Source: JBBQWT01 sp038210375 (GTDB lineage: Bacteria; Acidobacteriota; Terriglobia; Terriglobales; Acidobacteriaceae). Taken from it: DNA of 64,000 nt. This document shows, piece by piece, positions 36,660-46,127 of this stretch (position 1 is its first letter; the number at the start of each line of letters is the position of its first letter). The notes below the pieces were generated by a model, which was not told the DNA's origin, did not search any database, and saw only the letters and a program-made list of their open reading frames with translations. The stretch spans positions 60,212 through 124,211 of the forward strand of contig JBBQWT010000007.1 in assembly GCA_038210375.1 (NCBI GenBank), given 5' to 3'. Made by a program: the position numbers and the translations under genes.

Positions 36660-39600
36660 ATGAGAAAAGAACTGCAAGTAAGTGCAGTCCGCGTGTTTGC
36701 CCTGTTCCTTTTGCTGGCCATGCTGGCGGTAGGAGCGACGGCACAGATTGAATCCGGAATATTTACCGGAACGGTCACCGATCCGTCGGGTGCGGCGGTT
36801 CCGGGCGCCAACGTCACCATTAACAACATTGACACCAACTACACCACGACTGTGACCACCAATAACAGCGGCTCGTACACTTCCCAGGCCCTGCCGGTGG
36901 GTAATTACAAGATCACGGTGGAGGCGGCGGGATTCAAGACAGATTTCAAATCCAGCACCAAGCTGGATGTAGGCACCATCCAGCGCGCCGACTTCAAAGT
37001 GCAGATCGGGCAACGCAGCGAGACCGTCGAGGTCACTACGGAAGCGGCTCAGGTGAACACCGTCGATTCAAAATTGACCTACAACGTGACCGGAGATCAG
37101 GTTGCCAGCCTGCCTTTGAACGGTCGCAACGTCTATGACCTTATTCAACTGGCGCCGGGTGCGGTAAACGTAAAGGGTGTGTTGTCTGAAAATGGAGCAG
37201 GCACGGTGGTCAATGGAGTCCGCGAAGACTTCAACGGGTTCATGATCAATGGAGTTTCGAACAAGGGATTGAGTGGCGGCGCGGTGAACCAGCCAATTCA
37301 GGATTCGGTGGCGGAGTTCCAGCTACTGACCCTGAACAACTCCGCGCAATATGGAAACAGCGCTGGTTCCAACACCAACCTAGTCACTAAAGGCGGCACC
37401 AACGCTTTTCACGGCAGCGCGTGGGAATTCATCAGAAACAATGCGCTCGATGCCAACAATTTTTTCAATAATAAGTTAGGGCGGGACGCTGCAGGGAAGG
37501 CAGTGGCTCCGAATCCTGGACTGCACTTCAACCAGTTTGGCGGCACTTTTGGCGGCCCCATCAAGAAAGACAAGTTGTTCTTCTTCGGCACCTACCAGGG
37601 TGACCGTTTCAATACCAGCAGCTCGCCAACACCCATTACGGTTGAATCTCCGGATTGGCGAGCGGCAGTCATCGCGGGGTCCCCTAACTCGGTAGCCGCT
37701 TTGTTGTACAAGAACTTCCTTCCGGGCAATCAGGGTACTCCGGCTGGCACCTTAGCCGACTATGTTTCGCTCGGAAACGGAGCCAACGGCGCGATTTCTG
37801 ACTACCTCTGCCCAGATAATTTCATCAATCCGCAGCAGGCAGTCCGGATGCAGGGGATACTGGGGGTAACAGCGGGCGATCAGGCTGCACTGGCGGCTAG
37901 TAAATGCAGCGTTATTCCAGCGCTTCGGGCCGGGACGTTCGACCGGACTAAGCCTTTTTTCTATAACACAAACGGGCTTTTCAAACAGCAGACCAAAGAT
38001 AACCTGTTTAACGGAAATGAGGCCTCTGCACGCATCGATTACAACTTGAGCGAAAACGACCGCATGTTCGGCCAGTTTAACTTCTTTCACGATAGCGACA
38101 AATATGGCCCTTCCGGCAACACTTCTTACAGCGGCTCGCGCGGTTTCTTTGCGCCTCAAACCAATAGCTTCCCCAACCTCCAGTTCACTTACAGCCACAC
38201 GTTTAATCCCAATCTGGTAAACGAATTCCGCGCCGGGTATACCGGGAACATCTCCAATACAGGCACCCTGTTCCCGGGAGTGCCGCAAGTAGCCCTCGAC
38301 GATGGATCCATGGGGTTTGGCGCCTACAACGGGTATCCTCAAACCTTTCATGAAAACATTTACACCTATTCGGATATGGTCTCTATTCAGAAGGGTAACC
38401 ACAGCCTGAAGGTGGGAGCGGACGTGCGCCGCAACATTGAAAACAGTCTTTTCAATGTGGCCCGGCCTTCTTACTACTTCTTTGACCCGTTGTACTTCGC
38501 CGCAGATGCTCCTTATGGTCAGGCTGCCGGAGTAGACCCCGGAATCATAAGTTCAAGCCCCTCCCACTTGCAGCCTAACGTTCGCCACTGGCGGAATGCC
38601 GAGATAGGCGCCTACTTCCAGGACGACTGGAAAGTTTCGCGAAGACTCACCCTTAACCTCGGACTTCGCTACGATCTCTTTACCCGTCACAACGAGAAGG
38701 CCAACCTGGCCACGACATTCATCAAAGGGCCGGGCAACAGCCTGATTGACAACATCAGCACTGGCGCTGGCCAGATCAGGGATGCCAGTCTGAGATCATG
38801 CCCTCAGGATTTTAAAGGGACAGTCGCGGGAGAATGTGGACCGGGCGGTTTCGCCGCTGCCAAGAGCCTCGGAAAGGGAAACATTGCGAATTTCGGGCCG
38901 CGGATAGGGTTTGCCTTAGACGTTTTCGGTACGGGAAAGACGTCGCTACGTGGGGGTTTCGGCAAAGCCTATGAGGGCACCCTATACAATCCCCTCTCCA
39001 ACTCCCGATGGAACCCACCCTACTACTCATTCAACCAGGCCTTTAACGCGCTTACTTCCCTTAACAACGGAGCCAACATTGTTTACGGCCCGGTAGGAGG
39101 CGGCGTGCCCACCTTTACCGGAGCAGCGCCGGCGGCGCAACAGTCGGGAACTGGGGCGCAGGCGAACGGCAACATAAATGGCTGGGATCCCACGAACCCC
39201 AACCTCGCCTTTCTGTCTGGCATCATCTTTCCCGAAGGCCTGCGTGATCCGTATGTCTACAATTATTTCCTAAGCTTGCAGCATGAAATTGTACCCAAGA
39301 CGGTTCTGCAGTTTGATTACGTAGGCACCACCGGCCGCAAGCTCTTCCGGGCTCAAGATGTAAACCGCATACCTGGAGGGCTTTTGCCCCAGGGCACCTG
39401 CACCAAAGATAATTTCGGAAGAACTATATGCAGCCAAAAGAACCTGACGCCGATACCAGGAACGGTTTTCAACGTCAATTCCTCAGGCAGGCTTAATCCC
39501 AACTTCGGAACCCTGCGGGTTTGGCAAAACGTAGTCGATTCGAACTATAACGCGTTGCAAGTCGCGTTGCGCCGCCAGATGTCGCGCGGCTTCACCTTGA

Positions 39601-40373
39601 ACCTCAATTACACCTGGAGTCATTCCATAGATGATGGCTCGACCTGGCACAGCGGTTCGACAAGTTCCAATGGCAAAGCCGCTGGCGAAGGGTACACCAC
39701 AGAGGTGGGCCAGCCAAAGCTGGACCGGGGTAACTCTATCTTTGATGTCCGTCAACGTTTTGTGGCAAATTATGTTCTTGATCTTCCCAGCTTCCAGGGA
39801 AGAAACAGCTTTGTCCACGCAGTGCTTGGCGGCTGGCAGTTAAACGGCATATGGTCCTACCAGAGCGGCGCGCATTGGAGCCCATTCACTCGCAAGTCAT
39901 CCAAGCTCTCGGGCGATTGCTCCCAAGCCGGAATCAACGCAGGCCTCTGCATCAACAAAGGCGGCGATTTCAACCTGGATGGCGAACGAAACGAGCGACC
40001 TAACTCAACCATCACTAATTTCGCCCCTACCCATAATCAATGGGCTAACGGATGGGGCGGCGGCTTTCAGGGCTTCCCCGGAACAGTCTTCACTAGGCCA
40101 TGTTTAGGTTGTACCGGCAACCTGGGGCGGAACACTTTTGTTGGACCCGGATTTTTCGGCGCCGACATGTCACTCTTCAAGAACATCCAGGCGACGGAGC
40201 GATTCAAGGTACAGTTCCGCACCGAAGCTTTCAATATTTTCAACCACACGAACTTCCAACTGCCGGGGTCTAACCTCGCCACCCACAATCGAATTACCGA
40301 TGGGAGCTTTGGACAAGCAGGGGGGACGTTTAATCCCCGGCAAATGCAGTTTGGGCTCAAGGTTAGCTTCTAA
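36660..40373 (+). CDS. Oar-like TonB-dependent outer-membrane receptor
   Basis: 1237 residues with a signal peptide (VRVFALFLLLAMLAVGATAQ). The N-terminal carboxypeptidase-regulatory-like domain (GTVTDPSGAAVPGANVTINN, YTSQALPVGNYKITVEAAGF) is followed by a plug (LPLNGRNVYDLIQLAPGAVN). A large beta-barrel follows, with KLFFFGTYQGDR, NEFRAGYTGNISNTG and GNHSLKVGADVRR, ending in QMQFGLKVSF with the terminal aromatic residue typical of outer-membrane barrels. Such receptors are greatly expanded in acidobacteria and import polymers or their breakdown products. A strong terminator follows at 40396. No SusD-type partner is adjacent; the TPR protein at 40438 may be its accessory. Confidence 0.92.
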   Translation: MRKELQVSAVRVFALFLLLAMLAVGATAQIESGIFTGTVTDPSGAAVPGANVTINNIDTNYTTTVTTNNSGSYTSQALPVGNYKITVEAAGFKTDFKSSTKLDVGTIQRADFKVQIGQRSETVEVTTEAAQVNTVDSKLTYNVTGDQVASLPLNGRNVYDLIQLAPGAVNVKGVLSENGAGTVVNGVREDFNGFMINGVSNKGLSGGAVNQPIQDSVAEFQLLTLNNSAQYGNSAGSNTNLVTKGGTNAFHGSAWEFIRNNALDANNFFNNKLGRDAAGKAVAPNPGLHFNQFGGTFGGPIKKDKLFFFGTYQGDRFNTSSSPTPITVESPDWRAAVIAGSPNSVAALLYKNFLPGNQGTPAGTLADYVSLGNGANGAISDYLCPDNFINPQQAVRMQGILGVTAGDQAALAASKCSVIPALRAGTFDRTKPFFYNTNGLFKQQTKDNLFNGNEASARIDYNLSENDRMFGQFNFFHDSDKYGPSGNTSYSGSRGFFAPQTNSFPNLQFTYSHTFNPNLVNEFRAGYTGNISNTGTLFPGVPQVALDDGSMGFGAYNGYPQTFHENIYTYSDMVSIQKGNHSLKVGADVRRNIENSLFNVARPSYYFFDPLYFAADAPYGQAAGVDPGIISSSPSHLQPNVRHWRNAEIGAYFQDDWKVSRRLTLNLGLRYDLFTRHNEKANLATTFIKGPGNSLIDNISTGAGQIRDASLRSCPQDFKGTVAGECGPGGFAAAKSLGKGNIANFGPRIGFALDVFGTGKTSLRGGFGKAYEGTLYNPLSNSRWNPPYYSFNQAFNALTSLNNGANIVYGPVGGGVPTFTGAAPAAQQSGTGAQANGNINGWDPTNPNLAFLSGIIFPEGLRDPYVYNYFLSLQHEIVPKTVLQFDYVGTTGRKLFRAQDVNRIPGGLLPQGTCTKDNFGRTICSQKNLTPIPGTVFNVNSSGRLNPNFGTLRVWQNVVDSNYNALQVALRRQMSRGFTLNLNYTWSHSIDDGSTWHSGSTSSNGKAAGEGYTTEVGQPKLDRGNSIFDVRQRFVANYVLDLPSFQGRNSFVHAVLGGWQLNGIWSYQSGAHWSPFTRKSSKLSGDCSQAGINAGLCINKGGDFNLDGERNERPNSTITNFAPTHNQWANGWGGGFQGFPGTVFTRPCLGCTGNLGRNTFVGPGFFGADMSLFKNIQATERFKVQFRTEAFNIFNHTNFQLPGSNLATHNRITDGSFGQAGGTFNPRQMQFGLKVSF

Positions 40374-40395
40374 AGAACCGCTAACTATAAGATGG

Positions 40396-40425
40396 GGCAC
40401 GACTGCAACTGGTCGTGCCTTTTTT
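40396..40425 (+). terminator. Rho-independent terminator after the Oar-like receptor
   Basis: Stem GGCACGAC/GTCGTGCC around an eight-base loop (40396-40419), followed by six T. It starts 22 bases after the receptor stop and ends only 12 bases before the next gene's start at 40438, so it may act as an attenuator controlling read-through into the TPR gene. Confidence 0.9.
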
Positions 40426-40437
40426 CTTGGCATCAGT

Positions 40438-41445
40438 ATGTCGGTGAAACGAAATAATAAACGGATATTGGGGGCGTTACTGTGCGGATTTTGCCTGGCT
40501 GCGTTGCCTCTGGCTCGGGCGCAGCAAGGCGGCAGCATAGTAGGACATCTTCGCGTAGCGGGCGGATATTTCCCTTCCGAACGGATTGAGGTTCGGCTGG
40601 AGTCGCGCGGGGCCGTGGTGGCCACCTCTTACTCGGATTCAGAAGGCAGTTTCTCTTTTTCCGATCTACCTTCCAACTATTATCACGTCATTGTGAACAA
40701 TCCCGGCTATGAGCCCGTCCAGATTACGGTAGCTTTAGGTCCCCTGGCGACGCAGACTGCAATGGTACAGTTCAACCTCATCCCTAAAGGCAGTCCTACC
40801 CTCGAACCATCGGCGCGTCCAGGTAGCAACCCCTACACCGTGGAGCTGGAAGAGTACACCAAAACCTATCCCAAACCCGCGATCAAGGCCTTTAAGAGCG
40901 GCCTCAAGGCTCGGGATCAAGGGAGGAATGAAGATGCTCTCAAGAATTTTCGAAAAGCGGTAGACCTTTCCCCGGATTTCTATCCCGCCCGTAACAACCT
41001 GGGGTCTGAGTATTTGGGGAAAGGAGACTTTCTTGAGGCGGCAGAGCAATTTCAGAAAGTGATCAAACTCCGGCCCAACGATGCGACCGCGTACTTCAAC
41101 CTCGGCAACGTTTTCCTCTTGACCAAACGTTTCCCGGAAGCTCAGGCCACCTTGAAGGAAGGGCTGAAGAAACAGCCGAATGCAGCGCTGGGGGAATTCT
41201 TGATGGGAACCGTCTATGAACACCTGGGAAAGCCGCAGGAGGCGGAGCGAATGCTGAATGATGCCCTGGCGGCCGACCCCACTATGTCGAAGGTCCACCT
41301 GGAATTGGTGAACCTGTACCTGCAGCAGAAGATGAAGCCGCAGGCAATCGCGGAATTGAAAAGCTTCTTAGTCCAGTTTCCTCAAGATCCCCTGGCAGGC
41401 AATGCCCGGGCGGTGCTGGCACGACTGCAGAGTGGCGCGCGGTAA
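40438..41445 (+). CDS. Exported TPR protein with carboxypeptidase-regulatory-like domain
   Basis: 335 residues: signal peptide (ILGALLCGFCLAALPLARAQ), then a CarboxypepD_reg-like beta-sandwich (RIEVRLESRGAVVATSYSDS, NYYHVIVNNPGYEPVQITV). TPR repeats follow (NEDALKNFRKAVDLSPDFYP, EAAEQFQKVIKLRPNDATAY, EAQATLKEGLKKQPNAALGE, EAERMLNDALAADPTMSKVH). The beta-sandwich echoes the one at the N-terminus of the Oar-like receptor just upstream, suggesting the two cooperate. The ATG at 40438 is 12 bases past the receptor's terminator, so expression requires read-through or a promoter inside the receptor gene. Confidence 0.85.
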   Translation: MSVKRNNKRILGALLCGFCLAALPLARAQQGGSIVGHLRVAGGYFPSERIEVRLESRGAVVATSYSDSEGSFSFSDLPSNYYHVIVNNPGYEPVQITVALGPLATQTAMVQFNLIPKGSPTLEPSARPGSNPYTVELEEYTKTYPKPAIKAFKSGLKARDQGRNEDALKNFRKAVDLSPDFYPARNNLGSEYLGKGDFLEAAEQFQKVIKLRPNDATAYFNLGNVFLLTKRFPEAQATLKEGLKKQPNAALGEFLMGTVYEHLGKPQEAERMLNDALAADPTMSKVHLELVNLYLQQKMKPQAIAELKSFLVQFPQDPLAGNARAVLARLQSGAR

Positions 41446-41792
41446 AAGGGGGCTGCGCAAACTCGTGCTGCCAGATTCCCGGGTTCGAAAAAAATTCCAA
41501 TCATCAGTTGTCATTCTGACGACCCCCGGCTTTATCGGGGTGAGGAAGAACCCCTACTGTTCCACAAACCTTTCCCCCATGGTATTTCCTCGATATCGGG
41601 TTCACGGAATGATTGCGTTTTTGCCGATGCAAGCATTTCAGTAGCCGCAGTTTATCAATAGTTATATCCGAAAACGCAGTCGCCCTCGATAAACAAACGA
41701 TTATATGAATTTAGAACGCGTACCTAATATTCTGAAGGACATTTAGAATGGGTTCCTACTGTCCCAGATACTTAACCCGGAAACTGCAAACC
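41446..41792. other. Intergenic region with a dispersed repeat copy (b)
   Basis: It contains a copy of the dispersed repeat at 41507-41554 (GTTGTCATTCTGACGACCCC, then GGCTTTATCGGGG and GAGGAAGAACCCC), which can fold on its CCCCGGC/TCGGGG inverted repeat. It lies between convergent genes and may act as terminator-like structure. Elsewhere no gene or clear signal is seen. Confidence 0.55.
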
Positions 41793-43925
41793 TTACTTGG
41801 GCAGGTATTTGCAGAAATCTGCTTGCAGGCGACAGGCGATTTTATATTCGGCTTGTGACGCTGCCTGCTGTTTGCTTTTCTGGTAGGCCAGGCCCAGGTT
41901 TAAATGCGGCTCTGCGTAACTGCTATCCCCGGCGATTGCCTGCTTGTAAAACTTGATCGCCTCGGCAAAGCTGCCTTGCTGGCTGGCGGCAATTCCGGCG
42001 GCATTCAGCGTGTTTTTGTCGTCAATCCCCAGCTTTACAGCATCTTCGAATTGCTCCAGGGCCTGGGGATAGGCCTTGGCACGATACCAAAGCCATCCCA
42101 GATCGCGATGGGCCAGCGCAAACGTCGGCTGGATCTGCAATACCTTCTGCAACGCCACTCTGGCCGCCTCGGGGTTGTCCTTTGATTCAATGAAGCCCAG
42201 CTCGTACCAGGCCCGGTAATTCTGCGGGTTTGCGGCCGTGGCTTTTTGCAGCCACTGGCGCGCGCCCTCGAGGTTCCCCTGCTGCGCCAAGGCACGGGCC
42301 AGGCCAGTCATGGCCTGGTCGAAGTTGGGGTTGAGCTTCAGCGACCGCTCAAACTCGGTTGCGGCCTTATCCCACTGCGACTGGCGCAGCGCCGATTCTC
42401 CCAGCATGAACGGAATGATGTACATGCCGGGATCGCTGCTTCTGGCCTCCTCCAGTAGTTTCTCGCCTGCGCTTACGTCGCCGAGCTGCAGCATGTCCCC
42501 AGCGCGGAGGATGGCGTTCAATTCCTCAATTTTGCTTTTTGGATCTGGGAGTCCGGCCGCCAGTGCGCTCGCTGGGACTGGTGACTTGTATGCCACGTAG
42601 CCCAGGGAGCGCAGCTTGGCGACGGTATCGGGAGATATTCCTGCTGTCGCCTCCTGCTGTTGCGGCGGCGGATAGCGCTCGGCGAGGTGCGCCAGCTTAT
42701 CGGAAAGCACCGAAGCCACCGCGCCCTGCGAGGCCAGCAGGTTGTTGCCTTCGTGCGGATCGGTGGCCAGGTTATACAGCTCGGCGGCAGGCGCCTGGAT
42801 GTATTGGTAGCGATCATTTTGCAGGCCGCGCAGCGGGCTCCATCCGAACGAGCTGAAAGGATAAAAAGTCTCACTGTATGCGGTGGATTGCGTTGCCGGC
42901 TCCTTCGTTCCTGGATCAATCGATCCCATGAGGCTGGCGGTTTGAAACTGCGCTTGGATGCGGTCTTTGAAGCCGCCTAATTGCAGCAGCGTAGGCGCGA
43001 CCGCCGCGGCCTCGACCGCACCAGTCACATGGTAAGTGCCGGGGGCGCGGTGGGGTACTTGCGGCGGCTTGATGACCAGGGGAACGTGCACGGTGGAGTT
43101 ATAGATAAAAAATCCGTGCTCCTTTTCGCCGTGTTCGCCCAGTGATTCCCCATGGTCGCTGAGCAGGATGATCGCCGCGCGGTCATAGATTCCCGCGGAT
43201 TTCAAATATTGAAACAACCGCGCCAGTTGCGAATCGGCATAGGCGATTTCTCCCGAATAAAGATCGTGCTGGTAGCGGGAATGGAACGGCTCAGGAGGAT
43301 CATAAGGGCTGTGCGGATCGTAGAGATGCAGCCACAGGAAAAAGGGCTTGGCGGGCCGATGCCGCAGCCACGCCAGCGCGAGATCGACGCTCTGCGCCGC
43401 CGGACGCTCGACCAGCGCCACGTTTTTCTCCACAAAACTGCGGGGAGCGAACGCGTCCTGATACACATCGAACCCGCGCGCCAGTCCCCAGCTGCGGTCG
43501 AGCACGAACGAGCTGACCACGGCCGCGGTCGCGTATCCATTGCGCTGGAACGCCTGGGCCACGGACTGGAACGAGGGAGAAAGAGGATTGCCGGTGAAAT
43601 CCTGCACCCCGTTGTAGAAAGGATAGGTGCCGGTGAGAATGGATGCATGTGACGCCAGGGTTAGGGGGACCTGCGAGATGGCGTGGTCGAAAACGATACC
43701 GCTGGCGGCCAGGCCATCGATGGCGGGTGTAACAGCGGTGGTGCTGCCGTAAACCCCCACATGGTCAGCACGCAGAGTGTCGATCGTAATCAGGATGACG
43801 TTGGTGCGCGCGGCCGAACGTGAGGGCCCCGTGGCTGCGCTTCCCGGCCGCAACAACAGCAGCGCCACTACCAAAACAGTCCTTGAAAATCTTTTCACAC
43901 CCTGCGAATTTTTACCGAAAAACAA
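41793..43925 (-). CDS. Sulfatase-fold (alkaline phosphatase superfamily) enzyme with TPR domain (I)
   Basis: About 710 residues. The signal peptide (RTVLVVALLLLRPGSAA) is followed by the sulfatase/phosphatase fold with metal motif ILITIDTLRADHVGVYG and distal metal ligands LSDHGESLGEHGEKEHG. The nucleophile region reads VPLTLASHASILTGTYP: sulfatases have Cys/Ser-x-Pro-Ser-Arg, here the aligned position is Thr and the Pro and Arg are changed. TPR repeats fill the C-terminal 250 residues (ATEFERSLKLNPNFDQAMTG, EQFEDAVKLGIDDKNTLNAA). It is probably a phosphodiesterase or phospho/lipid-transferase rather than a formylglycine sulfatase. TTG at 43925 has GGAGG seven bases upstream; the TTG at 43931 is too near. 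Confidence 0.88.
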   Translation of the reverse strand: MFFGKNSQGVKRFSRTVLVVALLLLRPGSAATGPSRSAARTNVILITIDTLRADHVGVYGSTTAVTPAIDGLAASGIVFDHAISQVPLTLASHASILTGTYPFYNGVQDFTGNPLSPSFQSVAQAFQRNGYATAAVVSSFVLDRSWGLARGFDVYQDAFAPRSFVEKNVALVERPAAQSVDLALAWLRHRPAKPFFLWLHLYDPHSPYDPPEPFHSRYQHDLYSGEIAYADSQLARLFQYLKSAGIYDRAAIILLSDHGESLGEHGEKEHGFFIYNSTVHVPLVIKPPQVPHRAPGTYHVTGAVEAAAVAPTLLQLGGFKDRIQAQFQTASLMGSIDPGTKEPATQSTAYSETFYPFSSFGWSPLRGLQNDRYQYIQAPAAELYNLATDPHEGNNLLASQGAVASVLSDKLAHLAERYPPPQQQEATAGISPDTVAKLRSLGYVAYKSPVPASALAAGLPDPKSKIEELNAILRAGDMLQLGDVSAGEKLLEEARSSDPGMYIIPFMLGESALRQSQWDKAATEFERSLKLNPNFDQAMTGLARALAQQGNLEGARQWLQKATAANPQNYRAWYELGFIESKDNPEAARVALQKVLQIQPTFALAHRDLGWLWYRAKAYPQALEQFEDAVKLGIDDKNTLNAAGIAASQQGSFAEAIKFYKQAIAGDSSYAEPHLNLGLAYQKSKQQAASQAEYKIACRLQADFCKYLPK

Positions 43926-44024
43926 GATCAATCCTCCACGGCCCGTTCATTTGTCCTTGTGGGTTAATTGAGGTTCACAACTACTCTCTCCCGATGCGTG
44001 TAATTTGTTGCGACGGAAGGCTCG

Positions 44025-46022
44025 CTACTGAGGACGCACTTCCCCCGCCCGGCGCCTCTCCAGTGCCGCTTCCTCGGTCATGCCCTTGAGCTCATAAGCC
44101 TGGGCCAGTCCCAAGTGGCTCTTAGGATTTTCCGGTCCGGCCGCCAGTGCTTGCTTGAACGCAACCAGGGCTTCATCGGGCTTTTGCTGAAACAGCAGCA
44201 GTTCCCCAGTGGCCTCATAGCCCTGCGCGTAGCCGGGATTGATGGCCACCGATTGCCGAAACGCCGCCAGGCTTTCGTCGAAGCGACGTTCTTGCAGGTA
44301 GGCCGCTCCCAGATTGAATGCCGCGGCAAAATTGGTCTTATCAAGCTCTAAAGTGCGATTGAGAGACACAATGGCAGCATCCCAATCCCCCGCGCCGCCC
44401 TGGGCTAGACCCAGGTAGTAGGCGGCGAGCGCATACGTCGGACTCAGAGTCAGCACTTCCTCTAATTCACGCACTGAAGACTTGAAGTCGCGGGTGCGGT
44501 AGAAATCCAGCCCCAGAAGATAGTGGACGGGGATGGATTCTGCCTCGGTCTTGAACGTGGCCTGCAGTTTCTGGATGGAAGCGTCGTAACGCCCGTGCTG
44601 GCTGTCGTCGATGGCATCCGAGATCAGGTCATAAACCGAGAGGCGGTCCTTGGGATCGGGCAGGCTGGTGTCGCTGAGGGTGGCGGTGGCGCCGGATGAG
44701 ACCGCCGCGTACCCCAGTGATTTAAGGCGCTCCAGCATTTCGGGATCGAGGCTGGTCTTTTCAACGGTCTCCTGTCCGGGGGTATCTTGTTTTATTACGC
44801 GGGCCAACTGGGCGCGGAGCTCCGCGCTGACCGCCTGCCGCGTGGGAAAGAGGTTGTGCAACTCGCCGGGATCGGCTTCGAGATCATAGAGCTCGGGACG
44901 CGGCGCGTCGATGAAGTGGTAGCGGTTTTTGCGGATGCCGCGAAGCTCGCTCCAGTTGAAATGAATGCGGGGCAGGTAAGTCTCACCATAGAGGTCGCTG
45001 GCGGCAGTAGCAGCCTCGCCGCGAAGCAGCGAGGTGAGGCTGCGGCCTTGCGCCTCATTTGGAATCGGCATCTGCAACGAATCGAGCACTGTGGGCAATA
45101 GATCGACCAGGCTTACCGGGGCAGCAACGTTGCGGTGCGCGGCGGCTCGTGCGGGTTTACTAGCCGCGGGTTTGATAGTCGCCGGTTTAATGATCAGCGG
45201 CACGTGCAGAGTCGAGTTGTAGATGAAAAATCCGTGGGTCTTCTCGCCATGCTCCCCCAAACCCTCGCCATGATCGCCGGCCAGCACGATCAAGGTGTCA
45301 TCGTAGAGCTTCCCTTTTTTCAAGAAGCTGGTGAGGCGGCCTACCTGGGAATCAGCGAACGCGATCTCGCCGTCATAAGGATGATCGCGATACTCGGCGG
45401 CAAACGGCGGCGGCGAATTGTATGGGTAGTGCGGGTCGTAAAGGTGAACCCAGAGAAAAAACTTGCGATGCGAATTGGCCTGGAGAAGGGCTTGCAGCCA
45501 CTTCAACGCCTCGTCCATGACCAGGTTGCCGGGCCTTTCCATGGCATCGAGGTTGGCTTCGCTCAGACGGTTGAAATCGAAGTGGTCATAATAAAAGTCA
45601 AAACCGGAATTGAGTCCGAAGCGCGAGTCGAGCACCGCCGAAGCGACCACCGCGCCGGTGGCATACCCTTGCCGCCGCAGGATACCGGCCATGGTAGGCT
45701 GGCCGGCGCTGAGACGGTTACCGCTGAAATCGTGCATCCCGGTTTTCATGGGATAGGCGCCGGTCATCATGGTGGCGTGGGAGGGCAGGGTGATCGGAAC
45801 CGCGCTGTAGGCGTTCTCGAACTGCACTCCGTCGGCGGACAGGGAATCGATGCTGGGAGTGTGTATCTTCGAATAGCCGTAGCATCCCAGGTGGTCGGCG
45901 CGCAGGGTGTCAATGGTAATCAGGATTACGCTGGAGTCTTGGGCCGGAGGAGCGGCCCACAGGGGAAGCCCGCCGAGCGCAAGCAACAGCGCCAAAATCC
46001 GCCGGATGGTGGGGAAGGTCAA
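44025..46022 (-). CDS. Sulfatase-fold (alkaline phosphatase superfamily) enzyme with TPR domain (II)
   Basis: 665 residues from a TTG start. Signal peptide (RRILALLLALGGLPLWAAPP), metal motif ILITIDTLRADHLGCYG, nucleophile region VPITLPSHATMMTGAYP with Thr at the Cys/Ser position, AGDHGEGLGEHGEKTHG metal ligands, and C-terminal TPRs (DAAIVSLNRTLELDKTNFAA, ESLAAFRQSVAINPGYAQGY). It is a close paralog of 41793-43925 and of 46128-48134 on the other strand. A TATAAT at 46030-46035 stands only seven bases from the TTG, implying a very short leader or a different start. It is divergent from paralog III. Confidence 0.88.
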   Translation of the reverse strand: MTFPTIRRILALLLALGGLPLWAAPPAQDSSVILITIDTLRADHLGCYGYSKIHTPSIDSLSADGVQFENAYSAVPITLPSHATMMTGAYPMKTGMHDFSGNRLSAGQPTMAGILRRQGYATGAVVASAVLDSRFGLNSGFDFYYDHFDFNRLSEANLDAMERPGNLVMDEALKWLQALLQANSHRKFFLWVHLYDPHYPYNSPPPFAAEYRDHPYDGEIAFADSQVGRLTSFLKKGKLYDDTLIVLAGDHGEGLGEHGEKTHGFFIYNSTLHVPLIIKPATIKPAASKPARAAAHRNVAAPVSLVDLLPTVLDSLQMPIPNEAQGRSLTSLLRGEAATAASDLYGETYLPRIHFNWSELRGIRKNRYHFIDAPRPELYDLEADPGELHNLFPTRQAVSAELRAQLARVIKQDTPGQETVEKTSLDPEMLERLKSLGYAAVSSGATATLSDTSLPDPKDRLSVYDLISDAIDDSQHGRYDASIQKLQATFKTEAESIPVHYLLGLDFYRTRDFKSSVRELEEVLTLSPTYALAAYYLGLAQGGAGDWDAAIVSLNRTLELDKTNFAAAFNLGAAYLQERRFDESLAAFRQSVAINPGYAQGYEATGELLLFQQKPDEALVAFKQALAAGPENPKSHLGLAQAYELKGMTEEAALERRRAGEVRPQ

Positions 46023-46029
46023 CTGAAAA

Positions 46030-46035
46030 ATTATA
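46030..46035 (-). promoter_or_regulatory. -10 element upstream of sulfatase-fold gene II
   Basis: A perfect TATAAT on the minus strand in the 105-base divergent region. Transcription would start within a base or two of the TTG start codon. No good -35 hexamer is visible at the usual spacing. Confidence 0.4.
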
Positions 46036-46127
46036 CTCCGCGCAAATGCGCCCTTGCGCTTAGGTCAGTCGCCGATGCTAAATTCGAATACAAACTCTTG
46101 CGGCAAGGTTGTGCTAGCCTTTTTGCC

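Noticed and set aside
45135..46127. Long open frame preceding the plus-strand sulfatase-fold gene III
   Set aside because: It runs antisense to the coding region of gene II and has an atypical protein composition; the signal peptide and homology begin at 46128.
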